From the NCBI GenBank assembly GCA_964560425.1, contig CAZLLE010000037.1, positions 1-39,155 of the forward strand: a DNA stretch of 39,155 bases, given 5' to 3'. The notes under the pieces were generated by a model. The model was not told the origin of the DNA. It saw nothing but the letters and a program-made list of their open reading frames with translations, and made no database searches. A program made the translations under genes and the position numbers. Below, piece after piece: positions 1 through 8,909 of this stretch (its first letter is position 1; each line of letters opens with the position of its first letter). The DNA is from CAZLLE01 sp964560425. Its GTDB lineage: Bacteria > Campylobacterota > Campylobacteria > Campylobacterales > QNZT01.

Positions 1-1
1 G

Positions 2-340
2 GATATGTTGATAAATACAGCAAATATTACCAATAAAAATCCGCTATGGTCAACACTATTATTTCGCTCACTCGTTGAAAATGATGGTTTTAAGAGTAGA
101 TTTAAAGAGAAATATAGCTCTTATCTAAATACAACTTTTCAGACTGATAGAGTAATTACTGTTCTTGATAATATGACAGCAGCAATAGCTCCTGAAATAC
201 CACGACATGTTCTCAAATGGAAAGATGGAACTCAATATGTCTTTAAAAGTTTTGAAGAGTGGAATGATAATGTATTACATCTCAAAGATGTAATTAGAGG
301 TAGAAATGATGTTGTAAGGCAAGAGCTTTTGGCATTTTAG
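2..340 (+). CDS. CotH-like protein, C-terminal part (5' partial)
   Basis: The reading frame is open to the left edge of the window, so the start lies outside and only about 112 C-terminal residues are seen. The end of the frame has the pattern typical of CotH-kinase-fold proteins: EIPRHVLKWKDG, then a Phe-Glu-Glu-Trp stretch, then VIRGRNDVVRQELLAF, which resembles the conserved 'IPRH...W...RPEYVRQ' tail of that family. CotH proteins are atypical kinase-fold proteins, known in Bacillus spore coats and also found in secreted or surface contexts. Here the neighbour is a surface-glycan cluster, so an extracytoplasmic role is plausible but inferred. Stop TAG at 338-340 is followed immediately by a hairpin terminator shared with the convergent methyltransferase gene. 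Confidence 0.6.
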   Translation, partial: DMLINTANITNKNPLWSTLLFRSLVENDGFKSRFKEKYSSYLNTTFQTDRVITVLDNMTAAIAPEIPRHVLKWKDGTQYVFKSFEEWNDNVLHLKDVIRGRNDVVRQELLAF

Positions 341-370
341 TAATATTAGGGGGTTTCCCCTCTAATATTA
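341..370. terminator. Bidirectional hairpin terminator
   Basis: An inverted repeat starts just after the CotH-like stop codon: TAATATTAGGGG on the left, a TTT-containing loop, and CCCCTCTAATATTA on the right. One base is bulged on the right arm. It lies between two convergent genes, and the right arm contains the stop codon of the minus-strand methyltransferase. The A/T ends provide a U-rich tail in both directions. Confidence 0.75.
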
Positions 371-1063
371 AATTTTGTAATAATTTACTCTAGCTCCACT
401 TAAATGAATAGTTTGTTTGATTAGTGTAAAATATTTATCTAATGTATTACATGATGGATTTCCATATATTATATAGACCTCATTTGTAAAATTATCTTTT
501 TGTGAAATTATAGTTTGAACAACTTTTTCCATAACAACTTCATCAAATGGATTAAAAAAATAGATTACAGAGGTCTCCTTAGGTGGTGGAAATTCTGTTG
601 CATCTTGATATAGAGATAATACATCTTTAATATTTAATTTTTCAATATTCTCTAATGCCTTCTCATGAAGCTCCTTAGCAAATTCAATTCCAATACTCTT
701 TTCAAATCCTGCATTTTTAGCATGAATAATTGCTGCACCCTTACCACTACCATAATCTATAAATAGTTTTTTATTGATTTTTTTACCAATAGCCTCTTCT
801 AAATCTCCAAAGACTTTTTGAAAAAAATCTTTGGAGGTTGATACAAGGGCTGTACCATTCTCTTGATGCTCTCCTGTTCGTGTAAGATCATAAATATTTT
901 GTGTTGAAAAATCTATACCCTTAAATTTATAAAAAAGTCTCTGTCCTATTTTATCAATAGTGCTACTAAGTCCATTCTCAGCAATTGAGTTTTTTATCTC
1001 CCCTAGTTGATACTTTAGACTATTTTGGTGTGACATGTCAGCATTTGTATGTGTCTCTATCAT
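368..1063 (-). CDS. Class I SAM-dependent methyltransferase
   Basis: This 231-aa protein has a clear SAM-binding motif I, FIDYGSGKGAA (residues 101-111), followed by an acidic IGIEFAKEL strand and an FFNPFDE segment (residues 169-175) in the motif IV position. This is the Rossmann layout of class I methyltransferases. The acceptor cannot be read from sequence. The gene follows a sugar O-methyltransferase-type gene by 13 bases on the same strand, so a glycan or small-molecule acceptor is likely, but this is inferred from context. The start is supported by AAAGGAG eight bases upstream of the ATG. It ends in the terminator shared with the CotH-like gene. Confidence 0.75.
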   Translation of the reverse strand: MIETHTNADMSHQNSLKYQLGEIKNSIAENGLSSTIDKIGQRLFYKFKGIDFSTQNIYDLTRTGEHQENGTALVSTSKDFFQKVFGDLEEAIGKKINKKLFIDYGSGKGAAIIHAKNAGFEKSIGIEFAKELHEKALENIEKLNIKDVLSLYQDATEFPPPKETSVIYFFNPFDEVVMEKVVQTIISQKDNFTNEVYIIYGNPSCNTLDKYFTLIKQTIHLSGARVNYYKI

Positions 1064-1076
1064 AAAATTTTCTCCT

Positions 1077-2384
1077 TTAAATTTTTTTGCCTAGCCATTG
1101 GGCATATGAAAAACGATTATTATAATTCATCATAACTGTTAGATAATCACCTTGAAAATCCCACTCATAAAATCCAATACCCCATTTGCTATTTTTTTCA
1201 CTATTTAGAGAGTAAAAATAACTATCTTGTTTTAGTGTCCGATTTATATGTTTCAAATAATATTCCAAATACTCATCTGCCATAAATGCAAGAGAAGCAC
1301 TATTAATAACTAAATCAATAGATTTATCTGGAATATTTTTTGTAACTGATGGTGGAATAATAATAAAATCATACTCGTTTATCAGTTTTTCAAATTGATC
1401 TAATCTATCTACAATATCGTCAAGTAGAGCTATCTTCTTATCTGGAAAATTATATTTGATAAAATATGAGCTGAGTATAAGTGTTTCTGGAAGATCAAGT
1501 AGAATAAAACAGCTATTTGGAATGTAGTTGTATAGAACTCTCTCTAATCCACCATATCCTGAGCCAATATCAAATATTATATTTCTCTCTTCTTTATTAA
1601 AATTAATATTCTCAACAATATCATTTACAATAAGAGAGTGAAATAGTATCTTCTCACTCAATCTATTGCCTCTATAAGATGGACAACAGTTTTCACCTGC
1701 ATAACTCTCTGAAATAGATGCTAAGATCTCTTTTTTGATCTTTTTTGCATAACGGTGATATTCTAAAACAAGATCAATAGATTTTAGATAAGATTTATAA
1801 TATCCGTCACTATTGTCGATATAGGTAAATTGATCGTTAAAAAGTTTTTGATAGATTTGTGGATCATTTCTAAAATTGATTAGTTCACTTTGGATAATAT
1901 TTCCCTCTTTATCAATATATAGTTTTTTAAAAAGGTGTGCGATTCTATCCCACTCTTGAGTTTTATCAAAATTATCTTCCTCTATTTTGTAGGCTAGAGA
2001 TAGTGAGAGGCTCATTTTTTTATAAAATTGGGTTGGAACGGTGTTTTTTTGAATCTTTTTTAGTGGTGATGGTGGGTATAACATCTCATAATTACTATTT
2101 TTGTTACTCTTTTGATTATATCCATCAAGAGATATATTTTTTTGGAAAATTATACCATGTGAAATAAGAGCCAAAAATTCTCTTATTCCAAATAGTACTC
2201 TACCAAAAAAATTATAAAATAGTATGACCTTAAATGGGCATCTATGTGCATTCCAAGGATGCAGTAGAAACTGGGAATTTTTTTGATATATAAGTCTGTC
2301 TATGGATTCAAAAATGACTTTTTTAAGAAAACCAAACCTCTTTAGGAACCACTTTGTGAGATCAATAGTATCGTTTTTATTCAC
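1077..2384 (-). CDS. Putative sugar O-methyltransferase (NanM-type)
   Basis: The 435-aa product has ENCCPSYRGNRLSEK (residues 231-245), followed by motif I IIFDIGSGYGGLER (269-282) and a LLDLPE acidic strand (295-300). This arrangement matches the 'putative sugar O-methyltransferase' family found in O-antigen, capsule and flagellar glycan clusters. The N-terminal 200 residues are family-specific, with no membrane segment of convincing length. It is the first gene of a two-gene leftward unit with the next methyltransferase. Its promoter must lie in the 123-bp divergent gap shared with the asparagine-synthetase-like gene. The acceptor sugar is unknown. Confidence 0.7.
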   Translation of the reverse strand: MNKNDTIDLTKWFLKRFGFLKKVIFESIDRLIYQKNSQFLLHPWNAHRCPFKVILFYNFFGRVLFGIREFLALISHGIIFQKNISLDGYNQKSNKNSNYEMLYPPSPLKKIQKNTVPTQFYKKMSLSLSLAYKIEEDNFDKTQEWDRIAHLFKKLYIDKEGNIIQSELINFRNDPQIYQKLFNDQFTYIDNSDGYYKSYLKSIDLVLEYHRYAKKIKKEILASISESYAGENCCPSYRGNRLSEKILFHSLIVNDIVENINFNKEERNIIFDIGSGYGGLERVLYNYIPNSCFILLDLPETLILSSYFIKYNFPDKKIALLDDIVDRLDQFEKLINEYDFIIIPPSVTKNIPDKSIDLVINSASLAFMADEYLEYYLKHINRTLKQDSYFYSLNSEKNSKWGIGFYEWDFQGDYLTVMMNYNNRFSYAQWLGKKI

Positions 2385-2507
2385 TTAAATTACTTTTATT
2401 TGAATTTTAGGAGATTATTACATGACTAAGCTTTATTTAACTAAAAATATATTAAGGTATAAAATATTTTATAAAAGTAAAATTTGTAATATGATAGGTA
2501 GTATTAT

Positions 2508-4346
2508 ATGAGTGGTGTTTTTTGTTTTGTAGATTATAATAAAAATTATAATCAGTTAAAGGTAGAAGATTTTGTATCTACAATTTATCAGCACCCTTTA
2601 TACACTTATGAGGATCAGGCTTTTTCTTTCTCTTCTCTTTTTTCTTGTCAGGATAGTTATGAAGGTAAGTTATTAGATTTAGATGATTTAACTATTATAT
2701 TTGATGGGGTACTATATAGTAAGGATGAAAAATATAAATATTTAAGTGATGTGGAGATTTTACAAATTGAGTATGCTTCATTGGGTAGTAAACTTTTTCA
2801 AAAATTAGATGGAGTTTTCTCTTTAATTGTCTATGACAAAAAATTACAAAAAATTTATATTGTAAAAGATCGTGTAGGTGTTAAACCTCTCTACTTTTAT
2901 CAAAAAGATAATACATTTATTTTTGGAAGCTCTCTAAAATATTTCTCAAAGACTAAATTTTTTGAGAAAGAGCTTGATAAAGACTCTCTAGCAATTTATC
3001 TACAATATGGCTATATTATTCAACCAAATACAATTTTTAAAAATACTTACAAAATTAAATCTGGACATTTTTTGGAATTTGATCTAAAAACACAAAATAT
3101 TCAAGATCAAAAATATTGGTCATTAGAGGAGTGTTACTTAGAAGAGAAGGCTCATATTAGCGAATCAGAAATTATTACAGATATTCATCAATTATTAAAA
3201 AAATCTATAGAAAAGAGGATAGATAAAAATTTATCTATGGGCTCCTCTTTAAGTGGAGGATATGATAGCTCTATGATAGCAGCACTTTTACAAGCTAGAA
3301 GTGAAACAAAGGTAGATACATTTACAATCGGTTTTGATGAGGATAGTATCAATGAAGCCCCATTTGCAAAAAAGATTGCTACTTATCTAGGAACTTCTCA
3401 TACAGAACACTATTTTAGTGCAAAAGATGCTCTTCGTATTGTTCCTACTTTATGTCAAGCATATGATGAACCTTTTGCTGATTATGGAGCAACGCCAACT
3501 ATTCTGACTTCTCAAATTGCAAAAGAGAGTGGGGTAGATCTACTCTTTGTGGGCGATGGTGGGGATGAGGTATTTGCTACTGCTGATGATATTAATAAGT
3601 TTGAGACAATTTTATCCCTACCCAAAAATATGAGAAATTTGATATACAAATCTCTTAGCAGTATAGATCTCACCAAGATGCCATATCTAAAAGATTATCG
3701 TAATATTCCCACTAAATATTATAAATTATTGAATATTTTCAATGCGACTGATATTCCAGATATGGTTAGATTAAAAACGATACTTTTTACAGAGCATGAT
3801 ATGAAATATCTTATCAAAGATCATGAAGTCTCTTTTGAAACAACATTTGATGAGATGGATTTTAGTGGAAGTAGTGAGAGTGTAGATCAGGTGATTGGTG
3901 CTTATTTTAAGACTTTCATGACTGATGGTGAACTTGTCAAAAGTTATGGTGCTATCAATGGTGCAAATATGTCACTTAGAGAGCCATTTTTGGATAGAGA
4001 TTTGATTGCATACATGGCAAAAGTGCCATCATGTATCAAAATCAAAAATGATATTAAAAAATATCTACTAAAAGAGATTGCTTATCAATATATTCCAAAA
4101 GAGCTTTTAGATCGTCCAAAAAGTGGATTTAATATCCCTTTTGCTTCATGGCTTAGAGGTGAGCTAAAAGAAATTTTATATGCTCAAGTAAACGAGAAGA
4201 GATTAAAAGAGGATAATATTTTTGATCCTAACTATATTTTAGATATCCGAGATCAGTTTTATAGTGGAAAAGATGAATATAAATATAAAATATGGACAAT
4301 TTTTCTCTTTCAACTCTGGTTTGAAGAGAACTTTTTGAAAGTTTAA
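2508..4346 (+). CDS. Asparagine-synthetase-like amide ligase, glutaminase site degenerate
   Basis: This 612-aa protein has the two-domain AsnB layout. The synthetase half is intact: PPi loop SGGYDSS (249-255), FTIGFDE (272-278), and VGDGGDEVF (348-356). The N-terminal Ntn-glutaminase half keeps its frame (VFSLIVYD, DRVGVKPLYFY), but the sequence begins MSGVF where active enzymes have MCG, so nucleophile Cys2 is Ser. The usual NGEIYN loop reads DGVLYS (66-71). It should therefore not hydrolyse glutamine, and may use free ammonia or another amine, as beta-lactam synthetase and lasso cyclases do (inference). The setting is a glycan cluster, with an unknown 274-aa gene 51 bases downstream on the same strand. 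Related amidating enzymes occur in O-antigen clusters. The substrate is unknown. Confidence 0.8.
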   Translation: MSGVFCFVDYNKNYNQLKVEDFVSTIYQHPLYTYEDQAFSFSSLFSCQDSYEGKLLDLDDLTIIFDGVLYSKDEKYKYLSDVEILQIEYASLGSKLFQKLDGVFSLIVYDKKLQKIYIVKDRVGVKPLYFYQKDNTFIFGSSLKYFSKTKFFEKELDKDSLAIYLQYGYIIQPNTIFKNTYKIKSGHFLEFDLKTQNIQDQKYWSLEECYLEEKAHISESEIITDIHQLLKKSIEKRIDKNLSMGSSLSGGYDSSMIAALLQARSETKVDTFTIGFDEDSINEAPFAKKIATYLGTSHTEHYFSAKDALRIVPTLCQAYDEPFADYGATPTILTSQIAKESGVDLLFVGDGGDEVFATADDINKFETILSLPKNMRNLIYKSLSSIDLTKMPYLKDYRNIPTKYYKLLNIFNATDIPDMVRLKTILFTEHDMKYLIKDHEVSFETTFDEMDFSGSSESVDQVIGAYFKTFMTDGELVKSYGAINGANMSLREPFLDRDLIAYMAKVPSCIKIKNDIKKYLLKEIAYQYIPKELLDRPKSGFNIPFASWLRGELKEILYAQVNEKRLKEDNIFDPNYILDIRDQFYSGKDEYKYKIWTIFLFQLWFEENFLKV

Positions 4347-4397
4347 TCTCTATATACCGATACTATAAAAAAATTATAAATAAAAGGTTTTCCCTTC

Positions 4398-5222
4398 ATG
4401 AATTGCCAAGTCTCTATAAATCAGCAAAATTATACTTCACCATCCCTCTCTTATTCTAAATGGGCAAAAGAGAAATTAAAAGCTTTAAAATGTTTAATTG
4501 ATAAAAAGTTAGAGTATTCAGATAAACCTACTGTTATAGTTATGGAAGTAGGGCATTTTACACTACCTTCAGAGGAAAAAAATTTAGATTGGGCATTTAA
4601 AAATATGGATTTTGCAAACTCTCTTTGTGGGGAAATTATTAAGGAGTATAAGGGGCAATATAAGATAATACCGACACTTCTAGTAAATAATCTTGATGAT
4701 GATAATGATGAATCTTCCAAAGATATTATAAAAGATATGCTCAAAAGTAAAAAATATATTAATCATAAATCACTCAAAATAATCTCAGAAAGAAATCTGA
4801 AAAACAGAGCATTTAAAGCACTTAAAAATAGTGAAGTTTTATCTGATAGTTTTATTCATATTGATGGTAAAGCTTATCTAAAAGATGATGATTATCAACA
4901 TGATTTAGCAGCTGGTTTTGTAAATGAAAATGGAGATATTATCCCTAGATGTGGATTGATTTTGACAAGCTTTTTGGATTTGGTTGCCAAATTGGCAAAA
5001 GAGAGACTCCATCAAGATAATGATATCAATGTCCTTTTTCTAAGTCTATCTCAAGAGTTTCATGAATATCAAAGAGTAAAACTTGGAGTAGATATCTACT
5101 CCAAAACACATAATCTAGTGACAATTCAACCTATTGTAGTTCATTGGGATTATACTATTGATCAGAGCCTTGCCTCTCATAGAGAGTGTGATACCAAAAT
5201 TTGGCAAGAAGAGGGGTTATAA
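4398..5222 (+). CDS. Hypothetical protein, probable partner of the AsnB-like gene
   Basis: I do not recognise this 274-aa protein. It has no signal peptide or membrane segment and looks cytoplasmic and mixed alpha/beta. Strands such as PTVIVMEVGHFTL (about residues 44-56) and DINVLFLSLSQEF (about 207-219) alternate with charged helices. It ends with a His/Trp-containing part (VVHWDYTIDQSLASHRE). AAAGG lies about ten bases before the ATG. The 51-bp spacing to the AsnB-like gene suggests one operon. Its stop codon lies in a palindrome that also holds the stop of the convergent flippase gene. It could be a transferase or the source of the amine used by the ligase, but nothing in the sequence proves this. 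Confidence 0.6.
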   Translation: MNCQVSINQQNYTSPSLSYSKWAKEKLKALKCLIDKKLEYSDKPTVIVMEVGHFTLPSEEKNLDWAFKNMDFANSLCGEIIKEYKGQYKIIPTLLVNNLDDDNDESSKDIIKDMLKSKKYINHKSLKIISERNLKNRAFKALKNSEVLSDSFIHIDGKAYLKDDDYQHDLAAGFVNENGDIIPRCGLILTSFLDLVAKLAKERLHQDNDINVLFLSLSQEFHEYQRVKLGVDIYSKTHNLVTIQPIVVHWDYTIDQSLASHRECDTKIWQEEGL

Positions 5223-5226
5223 CCCC
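5213..5226. terminator. Palindrome holding both convergent stop codons
   Basis: GGGGTTATAACCCC is a perfect 14-base palindrome. TTATAA in its centre supplies the TAA stop of the plus-strand gene and, read on the other strand, the TAA stop of the flippase gene. An imperfect extension, AAGA on the left and CTTTT on the right, could give a weak terminator in both directions. The function as a terminator is inferred. A palindrome with no loop is weaker than a normal hairpin. Confidence 0.4.
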
Positions 5227-6479
5227 CTTTTAAATCTATAAAATACAAAATACCCCTTCACTATAGCAATAAAAAATGCTATAAAAACATTAACCCACAC
5301 AAGCCCTATCACACTATAAAAATAGATTGCAAGTGGTGCAGCAATGATATTTATAAGCCCAGCAATGAGTACAATGTTATTGAGTAGTTTTGTCTCTGAA
5401 AGAGTAACCAAAATATTAGTAAATTGACTTCCATATAGATATACAATAAGAAGTAGTGAAAATATCTCCAAAAGATTGATTATAAGTTGATTTGGATTAT
5501 CTCCTGATATAAGCTGTAAAATTTCTGGTGCAAATAGATAAACAAGTAGAGATATAGGTAGCATTATCACAAATATTACGATTGAAAGTTGAATATTTCT
5601 CTTAAAAAATAGCTCTTTTGAGTTTTTATATACTTTTGCAAGATATGGATATGCTGTTCTAGTTAGTGGCTCTAGCATACTACCTAATGCTCTAACAATT
5701 TTTTCTACAATAGAGTAATATCCTACAATAGTATTATTTGCGAAAAATCCAAGAATAATAACATTTGCAGTTACATAAAGTTCAACAGCAACTCTTGAAG
5801 TAAAAATATACCAACCATCTTTGAGATAAAATTTGAGTGTTTCTATACTTTGAGGTTTGATTGTAATATCAAATTTTGTGATAGCTATATATAGAGCCAA
5901 AGCTCCCGCTATAATACTTCCTAGTGAATTAAAAAGTAGTACCAAATATAGATCTTCAATTCCTTTTACAAAGATAACTATCAATACAGTAAATATTAGT
6001 TTTGCCAAAGCATTTAGCACTGTAATATATCTCATCTTTTCAATTCCTTGAAAAAACCATATAGGAAACATGACCTGCCCAATAACCATTCCATAGGCGA
6101 TACAATATAGTGGTGCATTTGCTGATAGTTTATCTATAAAGAGTATCAAGATAGATAAAAAAATTAGATACAAAATAGCAATGACAGATTTGATAATCAT
6201 AACAGAGCTAAAAATCTCATCTTTTTTATCTTTATTATCTGCATTAATAGAGATATTATGTGTAGCAGAGAGATCAAACCCATAGTCACTAATCATGACA
6301 CCATACATGATAATAGCAAATATAAAAGAGTAGAGACCAAATCCATCAATACCTAATACTCTTACTAAATATGGAAATATAATAAGCGGTACAAGATAAT
6401 TTATCCCCTGAAGAATAACCAAAGAGATAAAATTATCACTCAGTCTTTTGATTGTAGAGTTGTTATTTGTTTGAGACAT
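5217..6479 (-). CDS. Wzx-like polysaccharide flippase (MOP superfamily)
   Basis: This 420-aa protein is very hydrophobic throughout, with about 12 predicted membrane segments. It begins with a short cytoplasmic head and then NYLVPLIIFPYLVRVLGIDGFGLYSFIFA, the typical first two helices of O-antigen or capsule repeat-unit flippases. Such proteins move undecaprenyl-linked glycan units across the inner membrane. The neighbouring methyltransferases and amide ligase fit a role in making a modified surface glycan. AAAGG lies seven bases upstream of the ATG. It converges with the unknown 274-aa gene, with the two stop codons sharing one TTATAA. Confidence 0.85.
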   Translation of the reverse strand: MSQTNNNSTIKRLSDNFISLVILQGINYLVPLIIFPYLVRVLGIDGFGLYSFIFAIIMYGVMISDYGFDLSATHNISINADNKDKKDEIFSSVMIIKSVIAILYLIFLSILILFIDKLSANAPLYCIAYGMVIGQVMFPIWFFQGIEKMRYITVLNALAKLIFTVLIVIFVKGIEDLYLVLLFNSLGSIIAGALALYIAITKFDITIKPQSIETLKFYLKDGWYIFTSRVAVELYVTANVIILGFFANNTIVGYYSIVEKIVRALGSMLEPLTRTAYPYLAKVYKNSKELFFKRNIQLSIVIFVIMLPISLLVYLFAPEILQLISGDNPNQLIINLLEIFSLLLIVYLYGSQFTNILVTLSETKLLNNIVLIAGLINIIAAPLAIYFYSVIGLVWVNVFIAFFIAIVKGYFVFYRFKRGL

Positions 6480-6540
6480 TTAAAACCTTTAGTATGAAAA
6501 TTCTATCTAAAACAAATTAAGATTGTATCGATCTATATAT

Positions 6541-8073
6541 TTAAAAAAACATATTAAATATTTTTTTTGCACTCTCTCCTAAATCATCATTTTTATACTC
6601 TTTTAGACCATCTTTAAGCTGTTGTTTTGTCTCATCAGATATAAAAGTATCGATCTGTTCTTGAATGGCATCTCCAATATATTTAGCAATATCTAGCTCG
6701 ATTTTTGGATTGTTAATATCTCCCAAAATTGTTCCTCTAAGGTTTTGACCCCTAATACCAAGATCAAATCTTGCATGTATAGTGTTGTCTATTTTATTCA
6801 TCATGCTATCTATTAGATAGAGGTGAGAGGTGCTATTTTGTGCTTTAAAATCAAAATTGAGTAACTTTCTATTGACATCAGCTTCAAAAGTAGCAGATGT
6901 AAAAAGCTCTTTACTTAGATCAATGGTTGTATATTTTCGTATTTTTTCTGAAATACCACTTCGTCTAAATTTAATCTTTTCCCATTTACTATGGAGTATA
7001 CCATCCTCTTCTTTGATATTATAATTTAGATTACCATTGACTCTTGCATCTATAATAGTGGGATAGTATGTAAAGTAAAATAGATGACTTAATGAAGCTT
7101 GATCTATTTTAGCATTTAAAATAGTATCTTTGATATCAAATTTTATAGCTCCACCAAAACTTCTAGTCTCTCCTGTCAATAACCATATATTATCATAGGT
7201 AGCATCACCCCATACTCCTATCTCTCCTCTAATTTTTCTTTTGATGATTGGTTCTAATGCAGCTGTATCTTTAGAGTGTAGATAGTAGTGAACTTGTAGT
7301 CTATTTTTTTGATCTACTTGATATAGGTTTCCTTTTGTCAATCGAAGATCACCTAGAGAGCTGTTGATATCTGTATTAAACTTTATTAATCCTCCCTCTA
7401 TTTGAATTTGGCTTTTTGTTTGAAAAGTAGTTTTTGGTGGAATCTCTATCTCCCACTCTTTATATATGAGTTGTTCATTAACTTTTGCATTTTTAATACT
7501 CAAATTTATATCAGCATATATATTTTTTTTATTCAATATAGGGGTAGTGAGATTCATGTCAAAATTTCCACTACTATAACTTTTTTGGTGCAAAATATTT
7601 AGTAATTTAGCTATGTTTCCTTTTTTCATATTCAATGAGAGATTTTTCACTTTTTGTCTCTCTAAATCAAATTTATAATCTACTTCACTAGTTAGAGCTT
7701 TGCCATCTCCTATGATATGAAAATTATCCATATTACCTATAAGTTTACCTTTTAGATTAATTTCATCTTGAATAGAGTGTTCACCTATCTTAAATCTATA
7801 TGCTTGAACTATATATTTAAGATCAAATTTTTTTGATATGGGACTAAAATTACCATCTAAATTCATTTTAATATCATTGTTTATGATGAGGTCAGCTTTG
7901 AGTGTAGATAGTGAGATATTAAAATTGACAAGTTTAATATCAATATCTTTAGGAGCTTTTTTTACAAGATAGTCATGAGCATAAGGTTTCAAAATATAAC
8001 TCCCTAATGGAGATAAAAAGAGTATAACAACCAAAATTGCAATAAGCAAACCAACTATTTTAATAATTTTCAT
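6541..8073 (-). CDS. AsmA-like inner-membrane-anchored protein
   Basis: The protein has one N-terminal membrane anchor (IVGLLIAILVVILFLSPLG, about residues 5-23), followed by about 480 periplasmic residues rich in alternating beta-strands (INLKGKLIGNMDNFHIIGDG and similar). It ends with a short amphipathic helix. This is the pattern of the AsmA/TamB/DUF748 group, which forms long beta bridges for lipid transport or outer-membrane assembly. Family assignment is by pattern, with no single diagnostic motif. The chosen start is the ATG at 8073, with GGGG six bases upstream. An in-frame TTG two codons earlier overlaps that site and is less likely. It follows the SpoU gene on the same strand by 39 bases or more. 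Confidence 0.55.
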   Translation of the reverse strand: MKIIKIVGLLIAILVVILFLSPLGSYILKPYAHDYLVKKAPKDIDIKLVNFNISLSTLKADLIINNDIKMNLDGNFSPISKKFDLKYIVQAYRFKIGEHSIQDEINLKGKLIGNMDNFHIIGDGKALTSEVDYKFDLERQKVKNLSLNMKKGNIAKLLNILHQKSYSSGNFDMNLTTPILNKKNIYADINLSIKNAKVNEQLIYKEWEIEIPPKTTFQTKSQIQIEGGLIKFNTDINSSLGDLRLTKGNLYQVDQKNRLQVHYYLHSKDTAALEPIIKRKIRGEIGVWGDATYDNIWLLTGETRSFGGAIKFDIKDTILNAKIDQASLSHLFYFTYYPTIIDARVNGNLNYNIKEEDGILHSKWEKIKFRRSGISEKIRKYTTIDLSKELFTSATFEADVNRKLLNFDFKAQNSTSHLYLIDSMMNKIDNTIHARFDLGIRGQNLRGTILGDINNPKIELDIAKYIGDAIQEQIDTFISDETKQQLKDGLKEYKNDDLGESAKKIFNMFF

Positions 8074-8118
8074 AAACAACCCCTATCTAGATAAATATAA
8101 CTATAATAAAATATTATA

Positions 8119-8907
8119 TCATTTTATGATTTGCTTATTCCTAAACTGATACATCAAAATAGAAGCAGCCACACCAACATTAAAACTTTTAATACCCTTT
8201 ACCATCTCTACTTCAACCAAAATATCACAAATTTCAATTACCTCTTGTGAGAGTCCTTTGCCCTCATGTCCCATTAATAGTACCCATTTTTCAGGGATCT
8301 GAATTTTAGATAGAGCAATAGAATCAGATGTTATCTCAGCACCAAAAATAGTATAACCCATCTCTTTTAGCCTCTGTATTGTAGAAAATATATCGTCATA
8401 AATATGAGTTTTTAGCATGCTAATATATCCCATAGATACTCTAATGGCCCTACGACCATAAGGGTGAGGGGCTTGAGAAGGTGTTAGATATGAGTTTACA
8501 CCCAAAGCAGCCGCACTGCGTGCGATGGAGCCAATATTTTCAGTGGATGAGATAATATCAAGCATGATAATATTATCATCCAAATCTTCTAGTCTTACCT
8601 GCTTAGGGCGAATACCATGCATCATGACATTATGGTGAATTTTATGTCCAACTATACTCTCCATTATCTTTTTATCTGCTACAAAAAGCATTGGAATATT
8701 TTTTGATAAAATTAATTCTCTAAATTGATCATAATATGATTGCGTTGCCAAAATACTTTTGATCTCAATATCTTGTTCTAATAGTAGATTTACAACTTTT
8801 GGACTATCTGCAATAAAACTATTATCATGAGTAAAAGCATTATCTCTAAGTTGATGATATATTTTTAAGTAAGGATTTTTTGTATCATTAATTGTTATTA
8901 ATTTCAT
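8119..8907 (-). CDS. TrmH/SpoU-family RNA 2'-O-methyltransferase
   Basis: The 262-aa protein has the SPOUT signature in order: DIISSTENIGSIARSAAALG (motif 1, central), VLLMGHEGKGLS (motif 2), and GIKSFNVGVAASILMYQF (motif 3, C-terminal). These form the knotted SAM site of tRNA/rRNA 2'-O-ribose methylases. An N-terminal part of about 100 residues probably helps bind RNA. Which nucleotide it modifies cannot be read from sequence. Its ATG follows the stop codon of the upstream TolC-type gene within three bases, so the two are probably co-transcribed, although their functions look unrelated. Confidence 0.88.
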   Translation of the reverse strand: MKLITINDTKNPYLKIYHQLRDNAFTHDNSFIADSPKVVNLLLEQDIEIKSILATQSYYDQFRELILSKNIPMLFVADKKIMESIVGHKIHHNVMMHGIRPKQVRLEDLDDNIIMLDIISSTENIGSIARSAAALGVNSYLTPSQAPHPYGRRAIRVSMGYISMLKTHIYDDIFSTIQRLKEMGYTIFGAEITSDSIALSKIQIPEKWVLLMGHEGKGLSQEVIEICDILVEVEMVKGIKSFNVGVAASILMYQFRNKQIIK

Positions 8908-8909
8908 AT

